A DNA stretch of 64,000 nt, taken from NCBI GenBank assembly GCA_031002005.1, contig JARYHS010009186.1, positions 184,228,437 to 184,292,436 of the forward strand, written 5' to 3'. This document shows positions 40,361 through 52,999 of this stretch, in pieces. This stretch comes from Vandiemenella viatica (lineage: Eukaryota > Arthropoda > Insecta > Orthoptera > Morabidae). How positions within the stretch are numbered: the stretch's first letter is position 1; the number at the start of each line of letters is the position of its first letter. Made by a program: the position numbers and the translations under genes. Under the pieces are notes generated by a model that was not told where the DNA came from, did no database searches, and saw only the letters and a list, made by a program, of their open reading frames with translations.

Positions 40361-41810
40361 GTGGAGCTTCAAGACCATTCGTTTAATCGCCTCTAGACCT
40401 GATAGTGCTACGCGCAGATCCCGTTTCTTGGGTCTTATCACCCTCGTCAAGCACTGCTGAAGTGGTTGATAAGCTTTTGATATCTATTTCATGTTGACGT
40501 GGAGGTGAGTCGACACTCTCGTTAATGAGCAATATCACCACATTGCAAAACTATCAAAATTGAACGGTGGCTGTTCACGTACCGAATGCCGCCAATGTAA
40601 ATGATGTTGCCGTAGTGCGGTTTAATATGTATGCCACCTAAATTATCTAGGTCACCTAATAAACAAAGCAAAGAAAGACTTACAGGATAAAAGCCTTTAT
40701 GCTACTGAGCATTGGATACAGGGACACCTGTTCTGGTAATATTTTAATGACAAACTCCAGGTCCCCAAAAATGCCAGGCCATTCATTTGACTACGTCAGA
40801 ATTCTATCCTCGTTCGTAGCAGATCTTTTCTTTCAACGATCTCTTCTTTCATCTCAAATGAATGCACTCTCGAAGGCATTTCTATTCACAGTTATAACAT
40901 TAGGCATGCATTTGTTGTGAGAAAATGTATGGGGTAAGAAAATAAAACGTAACACCGAGGCTATTACAACACCTACAGAGAGATATTAATTACGATTTGG
41001 TATCGTAACACACTTTATCTTGGTTTTGAAATAGGAAGAAGTTACAGTATATTGGAACCAATTGACCGTCGATTATCACAATATATGTGACTTTTAAGCT
41101 CACCTTCAACTGATAGCAGGTCACGGTTTTATCTGCAGGATGATTCCATATCGCATCTGTACTTAGAGCTAATATAATACAACCATATCTGTTGTGAAAC
41201 TTAAAGAAAACTCTCTTTACGTCTTAGTAGCTACAGACTGCATGACGGTTCCGGTCAAAACACGCGAATCCAAAATATCTGTTAGAAGATAGCTGTTATC
41301 AGCTTCAGAGTATTAGTTACTGAAATTCAAAGATTCAAAAAGAATAAGTGAAACTCAACAGCCAAAATTCATTTTTTTATTAATATAATAACATATTCAA
41401 AAAGCACACAAAGATTTTCGAATCAAACAAAATATTATCTGAGATGTTGATCGTTTATAATTGTTGATGAAACAAATAAAATTTAATAATATGCTTCCAC
41501 TTAAATAAATATTATGCATCAAGTAAATGCCAAGTTAAAGAAAATGGAAAGTAATGACGTGTTTAAACAGTCTAAACATGTTCATATATGTTAAAAATTA
41601 ATAGTAGAATCGTTTTCTGCGTGCTAAAATTCTCAGTTCCCCACAATCTTGTTTATATATCGAGCCTCCTATTCATAGTCAAGGCTTTGAATTAATAACA
41701 GTTGATTGTCTCGTATAATGTTTTAAGCAATAGGTAATAGATCACAGAATGTGCATGAAATAATTATGTGTACTCCTAAACGGGACTTAGAGAACGTTCA
41801 CTTAGATTAA
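40361..41810. other. Intergenic DNA upstream of UGT-B
   Basis: It aligns with 14680-16215 upstream of UGT-A (for example the AATAAAACGTAACACCGAGG block at about 40940 and 15395). No gene or further repeat is recognised. Confidence 0.6.
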
Positions 41811-41819
41811 GGACCAAAG

Positions 41820-44800
41820 CGTTCCGTCTTATGTGGAGTACAAGAATTCTTGCAGGAAATTGATACGGAATAACAAATTCCAAACCTTTGAGCTTTGGCA
41901 CTGTGCTTTTCCTCTTTTATATTTTTAAAGGAGTAAATAAGTAATCTTCAGATACGCCCTAAATATCAGCCATCTGAAAATTCTAGTGATGACAGTGATG
42001 GTATGTGCAATGTATGCTTCAGAAATTCAATTTGACTTAAAGGAAATAACATTTGAAAAATTAAGATATCAGTGCTTTTACCTTAATATGATGCACACGT
42101 CATAAATTATAACAGTATTTATTCATTCAATACAATTTTCGACTCTTCATGAAATTTCCTCGGTAAATTATTGTTTTTTTTTTTTCAGATCGCCCTCTAT
42201 CAATTTCTTCAGAAATCATTAAATATTCCACATCAGCCAAATATTGAAGCACAAACAATCAATATTGACAATCAAAATGTTTTCTTACAAGAAAGAAACA
42301 ATCAGTTGGCATTTTTAGGTGATGGTGGATATAAAACGCAATAATAGTACAGACCTGCTCGTAAGTGAAAACATTGAAGTAGAGAATGAGATAAAAGTAA
42401 AACGCAGACTAGTAGCTCAGCCTGAGAAATGGAAGAAAATTAATAGAAAAATTGAATGGCAGTCTGGGGAATCGTATTATTCTTGCAAAAGCAAATATGT
42501 CCCTGGGCGGTCAGTTAAACCAAAAGATTGTTCAAAGTGCTCGAGAAAGTGCAGCTCTAATTTTACTGAGGCTGACAGATTAAAAATACATCAACAATTT
42601 TGGAATCTAGGTGATATAAACAGGCAGCATTTGTCCGTCAGTTCTCTTTTAGAATAGATGGATAAGCAAAGTACCAAGACTTTTGAGGGGTCGTCCAGGA
42701 GAAAATTTACAAATAAATACTTTCTAATCAAAGATGGTGTAAAGTTTCAGGTTTTGCCAATCATTCTTTCTTACTACATTTTATTTGACTGAATCATTCA
42801 TACGCCAGGTTCTGTTAAAAAAGAATCTGCACATCATCATTTCCAAAGATGAAAGAGGACGTCACAAACCAACAGTAGCTATATCCGATGCTGTCAGAGA
42901 AAGAGTTAGATCTCACATTAAAAAGCTTTAAAAAAATCCCTTCGCATTATGCTAGTAAGGATTCTGAAAAAGAGTACCCGACACATGACTTAAATCTTTG
43001 AAAAATGTACGAAATTTATGTGAAAACTTGCAAAAACGATAACGTTAACCCTGAAAAGGAATCTTATTATCCACTAATATTTAAAACAGAATTCAATCTA
43101 TCTTTCCATATACCTAAAAATGATTTGTGTGATACGTGCTACAGATTCTATCACAAGAATGTCAGAGAGAAAGAAATTCACCGTTTAGAACAGGATGCTC
43201 ACATATCTCGTCAGTGTTTAGCAAGGGCTCTGAATGACCACATCAAGATGGAAGCTGCAACAAGGAAAACTCATTTAGCCCAATTTGATGTAGAAGCTGT
43301 CTGCTACTGTTAAAGAGAAATGCTAAAGAGTTGTTTTATCGTTGAAGATTTGCTATCTGCAACCTAATTATATACAATACAACTTCAAGAGAAGCTGCAT
43401 GTTACATGTGGAGTGAAAGAACCACCAAACGTGGATATGCAGAAATTTCTTCAAGCTTATTCTACTATTTAGAGCAAAATGCAGATGGGAAAGATTGGAA
43501 CTTCTTTTCTGATACTTGTGGAGGGAAAAATAGAAATGCAAATGTGTCTGCTATGTCCCTGTATGCTGTTAAGCACCTTGATATACCTGTAATAAATCAC
43601 ATGGTTTTTTGAGTCAGGTCACTCGCAAATGGAGTGTGAATCTGTTAATGCCTCGATAGAGAAAAAATCAAAACTGTTGGATATATTTGATCCATCAGGA
43701 TGGTTCACTGCCGTGAGAATGACGAATAAAACCTATCATGTCATTGAAGTTCAGCAGAATGATGTATTAAATTTTCCAGAACTGAGACGCTTCATGATAA
43801 AATAAACAGGAAAGTTGATAGTGACAGAAATAATTTCAATTGGCTCAAGATAGCCTGCTTTCAATACCGTAAAGAAAACACTGAGAGCATTTGTTTTAAA
43901 TACAATCATACTACTGAAAAATTAGTGAATTTCAGAACCAAAACAAAGCTGCAAGAATCTTTCACGCTTAAGACTGCGTATTTCTCTCAAATTTCGATAC
44001 AGAAAGATAAGCTCAAGGACCTCCTAGATCTATGCAATATGGAAATCGTACCCGAGCAGTATCGCCTCTTTTACAAGTCATTAATAGTAAGTAAACCTAC
44101 TGCACCTGACGAAGGAACAGAAACGAGTGCTGATGACGATAGTGACTAAAGTGTAATAATAAAAAAATTTAAGGTTTTTACAACTATCTAATAAACAATT
44201 TAAAAAATATGTGAATTATTTTTTTGCAGTGTTTAAAGACGAATTCCATCCTAATTATGCCCCATGTAACTTGCGAAGCACTGTAAAACACTTTAAAATG
44301 TCTAAAATAAATTGTTTAGCAGTATTAATCAAAATAAAAACAAAATAAATTCTTTTAAAGAGTGCATTGTTTGGTTTTGTAATTACGTAACTACCCAGAC
44401 CACCAAGATGTTTTAAAGTCAAAACAACGTATCTGCGACACTGTTCACTATTTTGTTCTGCAGTACCTATTTTTACAGATTACAAATTGTTGGATTTATG
44501 TGAATACATTCTAAGGACCATGAGGTATCACAGGTAAAAGCGGCTTAAGTTTAGATGGAAACAATGGTAGTGTTTCAACAGTTGCAAAACTTCTTTTGCC
44601 TTTTTCTCAAAACACACTTTTTTGTAGATACGTCGTTTTGACTCTAAGCCCCCGAATTGCGATCTAACTTCAACTCCAATTCAATACTTTGAAAAATGTG
44701 TGTTATTAAATAGATTTTTCGAAATTATGAGTGTACAAGGCGTATACTGGCGATGAGGCATGGAAAGATATATGGTGTAGGTATGAAAAGTAGCGCATGG

Positions 44801-44970
44801 TATGGAAAAGATGACCATGATTACAAGCTGGCACTCGATTTCAGGCACAAGGGTGTCGGAAGATTCACTTTTGTAGGTAAGGGTGACATGGATTGGAATA
44901 AGTTACCAATGGAAATGGTGAATAATTTACCAAACACTTTGGAAGAATTAAAAATTAAAATTTGTATAGG
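41820..44970 (+). mobile_element. 3.1-kb block absent from the UGT-A side: broken transposase-like gene plus LINE tail
   Basis: Upstream of UGT-A the sequence runs GGACCAATTGTAAATGTAGG without interruption (about 16220). Here GGACCA and ATGTAGG are separated by about 3.1 kb, which holds a broken DDE-transposase-like gene (42190-44150) and a LINE-like 3' remnant (about 44753-45016). I could not find terminal inverted repeats or a clear target duplication, so the block may be composite. Confidence 0.6.
42190..44149 (+). pseudogene. Broken DDE-transposase-like gene (unnamed arthropod family)
   Basis: Plus-strand pieces in different frames read: Cys-rich 'CSKCSRKCSSNFTEADR' with 'WNLGD' (42319-42657), 'CDTCYRFYHK' and 'AQFDVEAV' (43005-43313), 'FFSDTCGGKNRNANVSAM' (43406-43612) and, after a stop, 'GHSQMECESVNASIE' (about 43617-43660), then a C-terminal part to 44149. 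The Asp of 'QFD', Asp of 'SDTCGG' and Glu of 'ASIE' form a likely DDE triad. The layout fits a family of uncharacterised transposase-like proteins I recall from arthropods; the superfamily is unsure. Several stops make it dead. Confidence 0.65.
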
Positions 44971-45016
44971 GCAAAAATGTAGGTGGGTGCAGGAAAGGGG
45001 GATGATGGGTGTGTAG
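44753..45016 (+). pseudogene. LINE-like ORF2 C-terminal remnant
   Basis: An 87-codon open stretch has 'GRFTFVGKGDMDWNKLP' and 'TLEELKIKI', resembling the 'SFSVR....WNSLP' end of LINE reverse-transcriptase proteins. It is short, without upstream RT, and should be treated as a fossil. Confidence 0.4.
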
Positions 45017-46367
45017 GCAAATTGTAACCGGTGCTTGTGCTACATTAAAATTTAATTAAATCAAATTAAACTATACGATTTACCTCTCATATCTCCAAAA
45101 TTTCTAATATTTTATTATTTTCTGTTTATTACATTACATGTTCTGAACATACACCTTCGAATGACTTATGGCCTTTAAAGTACGGAGCAAACAGCAATAA
45201 CTGGGATCACTATTTCTGAATTGAAGTACTACAGATAGAAACAAAATAAGGAAAGTTGGACCATCAAAAAAGTAAATAATTGTGAAGTGAAGTGCGTAAA
45301 AATGATACAGACAGAAAAGTTGTCAATAGACAATGTCTAAATTAATAACAAACTCTGCCAACTATGCGAAGTCATAGTATATACTTATAACGTACAGTAT
45401 AGTAATAAAACTACTATGAAAGGTGATATTTGAGTAACATTTACGTCATAAACCATATGAAATGGAGACTTCACACGCAATTGGCTAATATAATCGCTGA
45501 CATAATGGAAAGAGGCTAAGTGGCAGTGAGCGTTATTATGATTCTGATGTTTGTATATAACCGTGTGTTCAGTTTTTCTTAGATTAGTTTCGCAGGATAC
45601 ACTGGCAAATTAGTTTGTTTAGCGTAAGTGTTCGGAACGACCAAGCTTTCACTTTTGAAAATGTTTGCAGTTGTTTGTAAACATTTGTGTGTTTGCAGTC
45701 GTGATTTTGGTTCGCTGTTTTCACCAGTCAATTATTCTAAAACAACACTACTTGTGTGAACTTTTGTTAGTATGTTAATAACATTGGTGTGGAATACGAA
45801 TGATTACTATTTACTGTGGAATTCACTGATGTTGGGCTCCCTGACAATAAATTGGCATTTTTCATTGTGTTTTCTGTTAGATGTTGTTTTCCTTTATTTT
45901 TGCTAATGATTTTACGCCTCCTCGCGATTATTAGAGATGGGAACATGATACGAGAAGAATTTCGGCAATACCTTTTATGAAGGAACCATCTCTCGAATGA
46001 TATGGGTAAACCATGAAAAACTCAAATCTATATGGCCGGACAGGTGTTCAAACTGCGTCCTTCCGAAGTTGTGTTTGCAGCATTCTGTGTGGTAATTTCT
46101 AGGTTTGAATGAGGTAATGGGTATACCAAAGAAGTAATAGGAGTTTCATTCTGTGATACATTTTCAAGGTTTGAATGAGGTAATGAGTCCGGCAAAGAAG
46201 TAATAGGAGTTTGTGCACGTGGTATTTGAGGAAAGGGTGTAGATGTTCTGGAAGGTGTTCCTCTAATACTTATTAGTGGTGGGGGCAGGGGACATCTTGC
46301 AGATGTGTACGGTGTTTGTATTTGTTTACGAGGCGTTACGTTTGTATGACTGCCGTGAGTATTTTCA
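45017..46367. other. Intergenic DNA upstream of UGT-B, duplicate of 16230-17480
   Basis: It aligns block by block with the UGT-A upstream DNA. A degenerate SINE in reverse orientation lies at about 45905-46075, matching 17155-17335. A GAATGAGGTAATG..AAGTAATAGGAG segment is locally duplicated at about 46107-46147 and 46172-46210. No gene is seen. Confidence 0.55.
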
Positions 46368-46600
46368 TACCGAGCGTGGTGGGTGAGCTGTTAAAGGCTC
46401 TGGGCACTCGCATTCGGGACGACGCCGGTTAAAATCCCCGTCCGGGCATCCAGATTTGGGTTTTCCGTGGTTTCCCCAAATCTCTCCAGTCGAATGTAGG
46501 GATGCTTCCTTCAAAGGCCATGGCCGAATTCCTTGCAGTTCCTTGTTCCCAGCCCCAGTTTGCCTCTAATAACATCTACTTCGACGAGGCGTTTTACCAT
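46368..46600 (+). repeat. tRNA-derived SINE
   Basis: The head is GAGCGTGGTGGGTGAGC; the B-box region is GGTTAAAATCC. The body is CATCCAGATTTGGGTTTTCC, 'GGGATGCTTCCTTCAAAGGCCATGGCC', ending 'TTCGACGAGGCG'. It is the same family as 9511-9796, in forward orientation, and absent from the UGT-A side. Confidence 0.78.
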
Positions 46601-47148
46601 AAGTAAAAAATAAAATATTTTCTTCACACGGTACCAAATCTGCGTTGAATAAGATGTTATTAAATACGTGCAGTGGCACTGTCTGTGTTAATTTGCTACA
46701 ACTTTTTAATTTCAATTTAATGTGAACTACATGAAAGTTAGAAATATATGCAAACACTAGGGGGAACCCATTTTGTCCCCCTTTCTTTTTCTGTTTGGTA
46801 GTTTAAAATTATACTGTTTTGCAAGTTGTTGTCAGAGGTCAAAAATTACTAATTCTCGGAAGTCATATGAGTAGTAGTATTGTAATTATGTAACTTAATT
46901 TTAAGTCATTGAAATCTTATTAAACGTTTTGCACTGTGCTGTTCATCTACATATATACTCTGCAATTCACAAAATTGTGGGTGGCAAAGGGTGCTCAGCA
47001 CCAAAGCTAATCTCTTTGTTGTGCATTCCAATCCCTAATGGTACGAGGGAAAAAAGAATTCATATAAGAATCATTGCGGCACCTTATTTCTCTAATCTTA
47101 TCTATCCTGTCATTCAGGCTCAAATAGGTTGGTGGACGAAGTATTTCA

Positions 47149-47778
47149 CTACACTCGTAAGTGAAAGTGGGGAGTACGCATGTTTACCAATAAGTTTAAA
47201 CGAATCGTGTGTCGTCTATCTACCAGAGACTCCCAGCCTACTCTACTAATCCGTTCTGTGACGCTTTCATAAGGACTGTAACAAGCGGTCACGAATCGAG
47301 CGGATCTTCTCTGTAATTTCTCTATACTTTCGATCAACCCCTTACGAAACGGATCCCCAATGGCACAACAATAGTCCAAATGCGGACGCACAAGAGATTT
47401 GTACGCTATCTCCTTTGTTTGCTCATTACAATTTTTCAATATTCGACCTATGAATCGCAGCCTAGAGTTAGCTCTACCTACCAACGAATTAATGTGTAAG
47501 TCCCATTTCATGTTCCTTTGTACTGTTACTCCCAAATATTTCATAGAATCGACCATATCAATAACTGTATTGTTTAACTCGTATTTCTGAACAATTGGAT
47601 TCTTTTTGTTAGTTATGCTCATTGTCTTGCACTTTTTACAGTTTAGCGTAAGTTGCCACTCAGCGCATAATGCCAAAATAATATCCAGATCACGCTGAAT
47701 TTCTAAGCAATCGGCCAAATTCCTTACTTCCCTATAAATAACCGCATCATCAGCAAACAATCTAAAAAGGCTTTTCAC
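47149..47778 (-). pseudogene. LINE reverse transcriptase, catalytic and thumb part
   Basis: The minus-strand frame has 'LFADDAVIYREV', the catalytic FADD box, then 'CAEWQLTLNCKKCK', 'MKYLGVTVQRNMKWDLHI' and 'RRSARFVTACY', all typical of non-LTR RTs. It is preceded by a frame break from the piece at 47909-48187. Confidence 0.88.
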
Positions 47779-47908
47779 TTTGTCTCCGAGATCGTTTATA
47801 AAATTAAAAAAAGAAGTGGTCCTATTACACTTCCTTGAGGTACCCCCGATGTAACATCTAGACTAGAAGAACTTTCTCCTTCAACGACGACATACTGCGA
47901 ACGACCAG

Positions 47909-48187
47909 TTAGAAAATCCTTATCCATTCACAAAGCTGATCCGATATACCGTACGCTCGTAGCTTCGCTAAAAGGCGGTTGTGTGGCACAGAGTCAAAGG
48001 CTTTCTGAAAATCTAAAAAAATGGCATCTACTTGTGAACCTGCATCAATAACTTTCATTACGTCGTGTGTAAATAGGGCCAGCTGTGTTTCACATGATCT
48101 TTTCTTCCGAAATCCGTGTTGATTTGTTGTAAGCAAATTAATATCGTCTAGAAATTTCATAATGTTCGAGCATATAATATGCTCCAT
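47909..48187 (-). pseudogene. LINE reverse transcriptase, palm part
   Basis: It reads 'NQHGFRKKRSCETQLALF' and 'DAIFLDFQKAFDSVPHNRLL', the canonical RT motif A with its catalytic Asp. It is interrupted before the FADD piece. Confidence 0.88.
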
Positions 48188-48375
48188 AACTCTACTACAA
48201 ACAGATGTTATAGATATTGGACGATAGTTTCCAGGATCACTTCGATCACCTTTCTTGAAAATCGTAGTTACTTGCGCGATTTTCCAGTCTGAAGGTACTT
48301 TTCGCTCTTCTAATGATTTACTGAATATATCTGACAGAAATGGGCCGATTTGCGCCGCATATTCTGAAAATATTC

Positions 48376-49768
48376 TTACTGGAATTCCATCTGGGCCCGT
48401 GGGAAAACGGGAACACTATCCTTATTATCATCAGTAAATGAATTTTGGAATACAGTATTTAGTACGTTAGCTTTATCGCGGCTTTCATTAACCTCTGAAC
48501 TTTCACGAATTAGTGCTGGTATATTGCTATTGGTACAATTGACTTTTCGTACATACGACCAGAATTTCTTTGGGTTTTCTGTGAGACTCTTAGAGAGAGA
48601 GTTGGAATGAAAATCGTTGAAGGCCTCACGCATTACATTCTTAATACGTCCTCTTAACTCAGCTAAGGTTTCTAAATCACTGCGACACCCCTTCCTTCTT
48701 GAGCGTGCGTGTATCCTCCTTTGTTTTTTCAGTAATCTTTTGACTTCGCATGTGTACCTCGGTGGATCATCCTCCCCATTTATTATCCGCTTAGGTATAT
48801 GTATATCCATACCTTCCCTGACTATTCGTATACATCGATGCCACATCTCTTCAACGGTGTCATTTTTTGACTTGAAGTTATGGTAATTATTCCTCAGGTA
48901 GGTTCTAAAACACTCCTTAGAGGCCTTACTGAATTTGTATACAATCCGCCGTTTTCTCCTTTTTCGCTTGGTCCTTAGTCTGATAGTTGCAATTAACGCT
49001 TTGTGATCGCTTACACCTGTGGTCGTTGAAATTTCGGTGAATAATTCTGGCCTGTTGGTAACCAGCAGATCTAAAATATTTTCTCTACCGTTATGACACC
49101 GCGTAGGTTCATTAACTAGCTGCTCGAGATGATTATTTGAGAACAATTCGAGAATTACTTCAGAAGCTGCCTTATCCCTGCTACCTGTAATGTGAACGTA
49201 ATTACGCCAGTCAATATAAGGCAGATTGAAGTCGGCTCCTAGAATCATAGCATGATCCTGAAAACGGCTAGCTATACTGTTTACATTATTTCTTAACTCC
49301 TCGGCGATAGCTATGTCGGAATCGGGTGGACGGTAGAAACGCCTATGATGAGTTTTGACCCAGCAACTTTGAATTTAATCCATATGATTTCACAGATCGT
49401 ATCGACTTCTATTTCATTACATGGGAGAGATTTACTCACAGCTATAAATACCCCACCTCCATGAGAATGTAATCTGTCTTAAGATAACCATTCATGCTAT
49501 CTTTAAAAATTTCATCGGAACTTATTTCCGGTTTTAGCCAACTTTCTGTACCGATAACGATATCCGCCTCTGTGCTACAAATAATGCTATCAAGTTCCGG
49601 TTGTTTGTTACAAACGCTTCTACAGTTAATTACGAGAACTTTTAACTGTCGAGATTCTTTTACGCTCCTCCTATATTCCGGTGTTACATCTGATTGGGTT
49701 GCCCGTAACTGTATTTCGTGTTTCGGGTCTTCCTCCCTCAGCCTAAAAACCCACCCAGTGCATTCCAC
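48376..49768 (-). pseudogene. LINE endonuclease and linker
   Basis: Two frames: 49442-49768 has 'LKVLVINCRSV' and 'DIVIGTESWL'; 48376-49248 has 'ILGADFNLPYIDW', 'TGVSDHKALIATI' (the SDH catalytic box) and a basic linker 'RRIHARSRRKG'. The break lies around 49250-49440. All expected endonuclease boxes are present across the two frames. Confidence 0.86.
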
Positions 49769-49802
49769 ACGGCCCCTGCCACCCGTGTAGCCGATTCACG
49801 TG

Positions 49803-50230
49803 TTAGTGCACACCTGACCTATTAAGGGGAACCCTACATGACTCTACCCTATGGCGAAGATCGAGGAATCTGCAGCCAATATCATCACAGAAACGTCGTA
49901 GTCTCTGGTTCAGCCCCTCAATACGGCTCTGAACCAGAGGTCCACAATCAACTCTGTCTACAATGCTACAGACGGTTAGCTCTGCTGATATCTTGCGGCC
50001 ACAGGCCACAGAGTTCACCCTTTCAGCCAGCCGCCGCGCCGGAAGGAAGAGGGGATAACCTCCGACCCAAGACGACAAGCATCATTGGTGCCGACATGAG
50101 CCACAATCTGTAGTTGGCTACACCCCGTCGCTTCTATGGCATCCGGGATGGCCTGTTCCACATCTCGGATCAGGCCACCCGGAATACACACTGAATGGAC
50201 ATTGGATTTCTTCCCCGAGGAATCCGCCAT
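49803..50230 (-). pseudogene. LINE ORF1, SGNH-esterase-like part
   Basis: Minus strand: 'QIVAHVGTNDACRLGSEVI' (GTND block III), 'LAERVNSVACGRKIS', 'GLNQRLRRFCDDIGCRFLD' and 'RSGVHLT'-like end. There is one frame break near 50030. The catalytic Ser block is not retained in this truncated copy. Confidence 0.72.
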
Positions 50231-50275
50231 TTCCCTAAGGGGCTCTAATAACCGCCTAGCAGATATTGAAGAACT

Positions 50276-51545
50276 TTTATTTCATTGAGTTCTAAACGCA
50301 ATGCTGTATGTACTGTACAAAGAAAAACCCGAGATTATTGATTTGAGTACAGGTTAATAGAATCGTTATTCAATTTATGTCTTTTTTTATTGTAACTGGA
50401 TCCTGCCACACAGACATCCTGTTTAGAATGTTTAAGTACCAGCAATAATTTAGTTTTATTTGATTATTTTGGATACAGTCAGAATCAATTTCTTTTAACA
50501 GAAAACATTACTTTCTAACAGAAACAAATTTTTAATATATATATGTTGTAAAAAGAGAAAGAACGTAACCAAATGTGTGTAGATATTAATAGTGGAAAGT
50601 TCTATATTTCAAGTTCTAAGTAGCTATTTTTGACGAGCACAGATTAGATTTTAGGATTTCTTGTCCCAAATTCTTTCCTAGTAGGATGTAACTGGATGAG
50701 CGTAGTTACGTTAAACAACATTACAATCTGAAGCCATTCTACAGCATACTTTGGGATCCAAAGCATGAAACGATTCGCAGAATTTCGTGGACTAATGCAA
50801 CAGTTAATATCTATAAACAAAAACTGGAAGAAATTTAACCTAATATCTGGTGCAAGCTACCCCGATCAACGGCCCAGGCTTCACACCTTGTAGTGTGAAG
50901 CTGTAAGTCATCAGATCATTAAGGTTAAATGAGGTCTACATGCTGTCAAAATAAAAATTTTAGTAAACAGTATGCTGCTTCAAATGCTGAACAGTTTAGA
51001 ACCAAACGGTCAGTTAACTTTTTTTTTTTTTTTTGTTCAGGACCCGAATAATAATGTGTTTAGTGCGACTTTATCTTTCTGAAATGATTTTATCCCAACA
51101 AAGTCTTGGGGAAAACCCATAAATATTTTATTGTAGGCGTAACAAGTCTTGTGAGTGAGTGATTAAGGTTCGGGTATGCCATTTCTGAAGACTTGTTTGA
51201 TTCCTGGTCTAACATTCCCGATTTTTGTTTTAAGTTTTTCGAATATACTTTAGTATTCCTTCCAAGTGCCATAACTGAATTCATCGTCAACCCTTGATCC
51301 CAAACTTTTATTGAAGCTAACAGACTCATCATCCTTGGACAGCGATTTAAGCAGCAAAAACGGAGACAAGTAACATGGACATGTTTTGAACAGGATCTTG
51401 GCCCTAATAACGACAATGTAAACGGATTTAGTGTGGCCGGTGATAATCATATGTTGATATCAGCTTAATATCATCTCACAATAACTACGACGTTAGTCAT
51501 AGTAAATGGAAGGAGTAAACATAGTTATTATTATTATTAGTTAAA
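50276..51545. other. Intergenic DNA, duplicate of about 17470-18500
   Basis: It aligns with the UGT-A side from about 50760 on (for example CTGGTGCAAGCTAC against CTGGTGCAGGTTAG). The hAT MITE present at 17645 is absent. No gene is recognised. Confidence 0.5.
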
Positions 51546-51549
51546 TTAT

Positions 51550-52560
51550 TATTTATTTATTTATCAATCTTGTTTCATAGATCCCTGCTGAGGAAGGATC
51601 TCTAGGATGTGAAACATATCATCGTTAATACAGATACATACAATATGAGTCATAATCTTAATGAAAACATCACATGTTACAAAGACAAATAAAGAGAATA
51701 AAAATAAACACTAATTTTTACAACTGAGTTTTGCAAAAGGTCATATTGAATACAATTAATTATTTTGTTCAAATTCTTGAATGGAGTAGAAGGAATAAAC
51801 AGTAAGATAATTTCTCAGTTTGTCTTTAAATATATCTTTATTATCTGCAAACTGTCACTCTTATACTCTTGGGAAGTTTATTAAACAGGTGTAACACAGA
51901 ATAATTTTGTACTAATGACAGAGATATTTGTGTTTTGTGCAAGTTATTTCCGTTTCTTGTATTGAAATTGTGTACCTGTGAATTAGATGTAAACAGGTTG
52001 AAATGTTCTATAGCAAAGCACATGAAAGAATATATAAACTGGCAAGACATTGTAAGCATACTGAGTTTTTTTTTTTTAAAAAAAAAAACGTTTTCTGCAA
52101 GAAGTTCTTGGTTTTGCCCTACACAACATCCTAAATAGCTCTTTTCTGTGCAATCAAAACTTTTTCGCTTTGTGAAGAGTTTCCCCAAAAAAAATTTGCC
52201 ATATGACATCACTGAATGGAAATATGACGAGTACACCTGTTTCGTTAATTCTAGATCTTCTGTTAAAGAAAGCGTTCGTATTGTAAAAGTGGCACTACTT
52301 AACTTTTCGAGTAGTGAAGTGATACGTTAGTACCAACTGAGTCTCTCATCTATTTTAATACCAACGAATTTTATGCTCTTTTTTTCTAATATTGTCTTAT
52401 TTTTATAGCTTACTTGTAAATCTGACTGTGCATAATTTTTTGTTTTAAACCTAATATAATGTGTTTTTTCAAAATTTAATTTTAATGAATTTTCCTTAAA
52501 CCAGTTTGCTACTTCAATACTACTTCATTTACATTAAATTCTGGTTTACTGTTTTTCTCA
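51550..52560 (-). pseudogene. Jockey-like LINE 3' fragment
   Basis: Minus-strand text at about 52340-52560 reads 'NWFKENSLKLNFEKTHYIRFKTKN' style RT thumb sequence (in short pieces: 'NSLKLNFEKTHYI', 'KFVGIKID'), and 51841-52236 ends 'NTRNGNNLHKTQISLSLVQ' with 'LFNKLPKSIR', the usual C-terminus of Jockey/CR1-type RTs. It is a different family from the esterase-bearing LINEs. Stops break it; the 5' part is absent. Confidence 0.7.
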
Positions 52561-52737
52561 CAGTATAAATATAGTTATAAATGTGAGTTTTCTGTTTCAT
52601 TGTATCCCGGATCTGAATATTTTTCCACTGATTCTCTAGTAATCTCCTCCTATAAATAGGTCTATTTAATAGTCAATTTTTGTTTAGATCTTCCTATCTC
52701 GCGTCTTTCCACAGGTCACTGATACCGTAATTATCTT

Positions 52738-52818
52738 GGCCACCACACGGCGCGATACACTGACGTAGCTTTTTGTTCCCGGTGTACTGCCGAGAACCGA
52801 TCCATCGTTTGTTGGTAC
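52738..52818 (-). pseudogene. UGT: UGT last-exon relic, 5' half
   Basis: The minus strand, after an intact acceptor TTCAG, reads 'YQQTMDRFSAVHREQKATS' and 'YRAVWW', the first third of a UGT last exon, in the correct phase. It breaks off inside 'VWW'. The missing 3' part corresponds to the relic at 18924-19050 in the other intergenic interval, so both are probably remains of one ancestral UGT copy that was in the duplicated unit. Confidence 0.85.
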
Positions 52819-52999
52819 CTGAAGCGCGATTCTAGGTTTGAAGGCACTCAACTATTCTTCGATACATAAGAAGTAATTGTCCTTGAAAAGCTTGTAGAAA
52901 GATGTGCATTACTGAATTACCGAAACGAACGGGTTTGGTTCGTATAGTAATCCCCGTCCAGCCATCGAAATTTGAGTTTCTTACAGCTTCTCCAAATCA

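Larger units (their letters stand above)
46940..50275 (-). mobile_element. CR1/L2-like LINE, second copy, nearly full coding length
   Basis: On the minus strand: esterase-type ORF1 remnant (49803-50230), endonuclease (48376-49768, frame-broken), reverse transcriptase (47149-48187) and 3' tail to about 46940. It is the same family as 30564-38610 and more complete in the RT, but frame breaks occur in every module, and a gap between 48187 and 48376 costs part of the RT. It lacks the 5' monomers. The UGT-A side has no LINE here. Confidence 0.87.
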
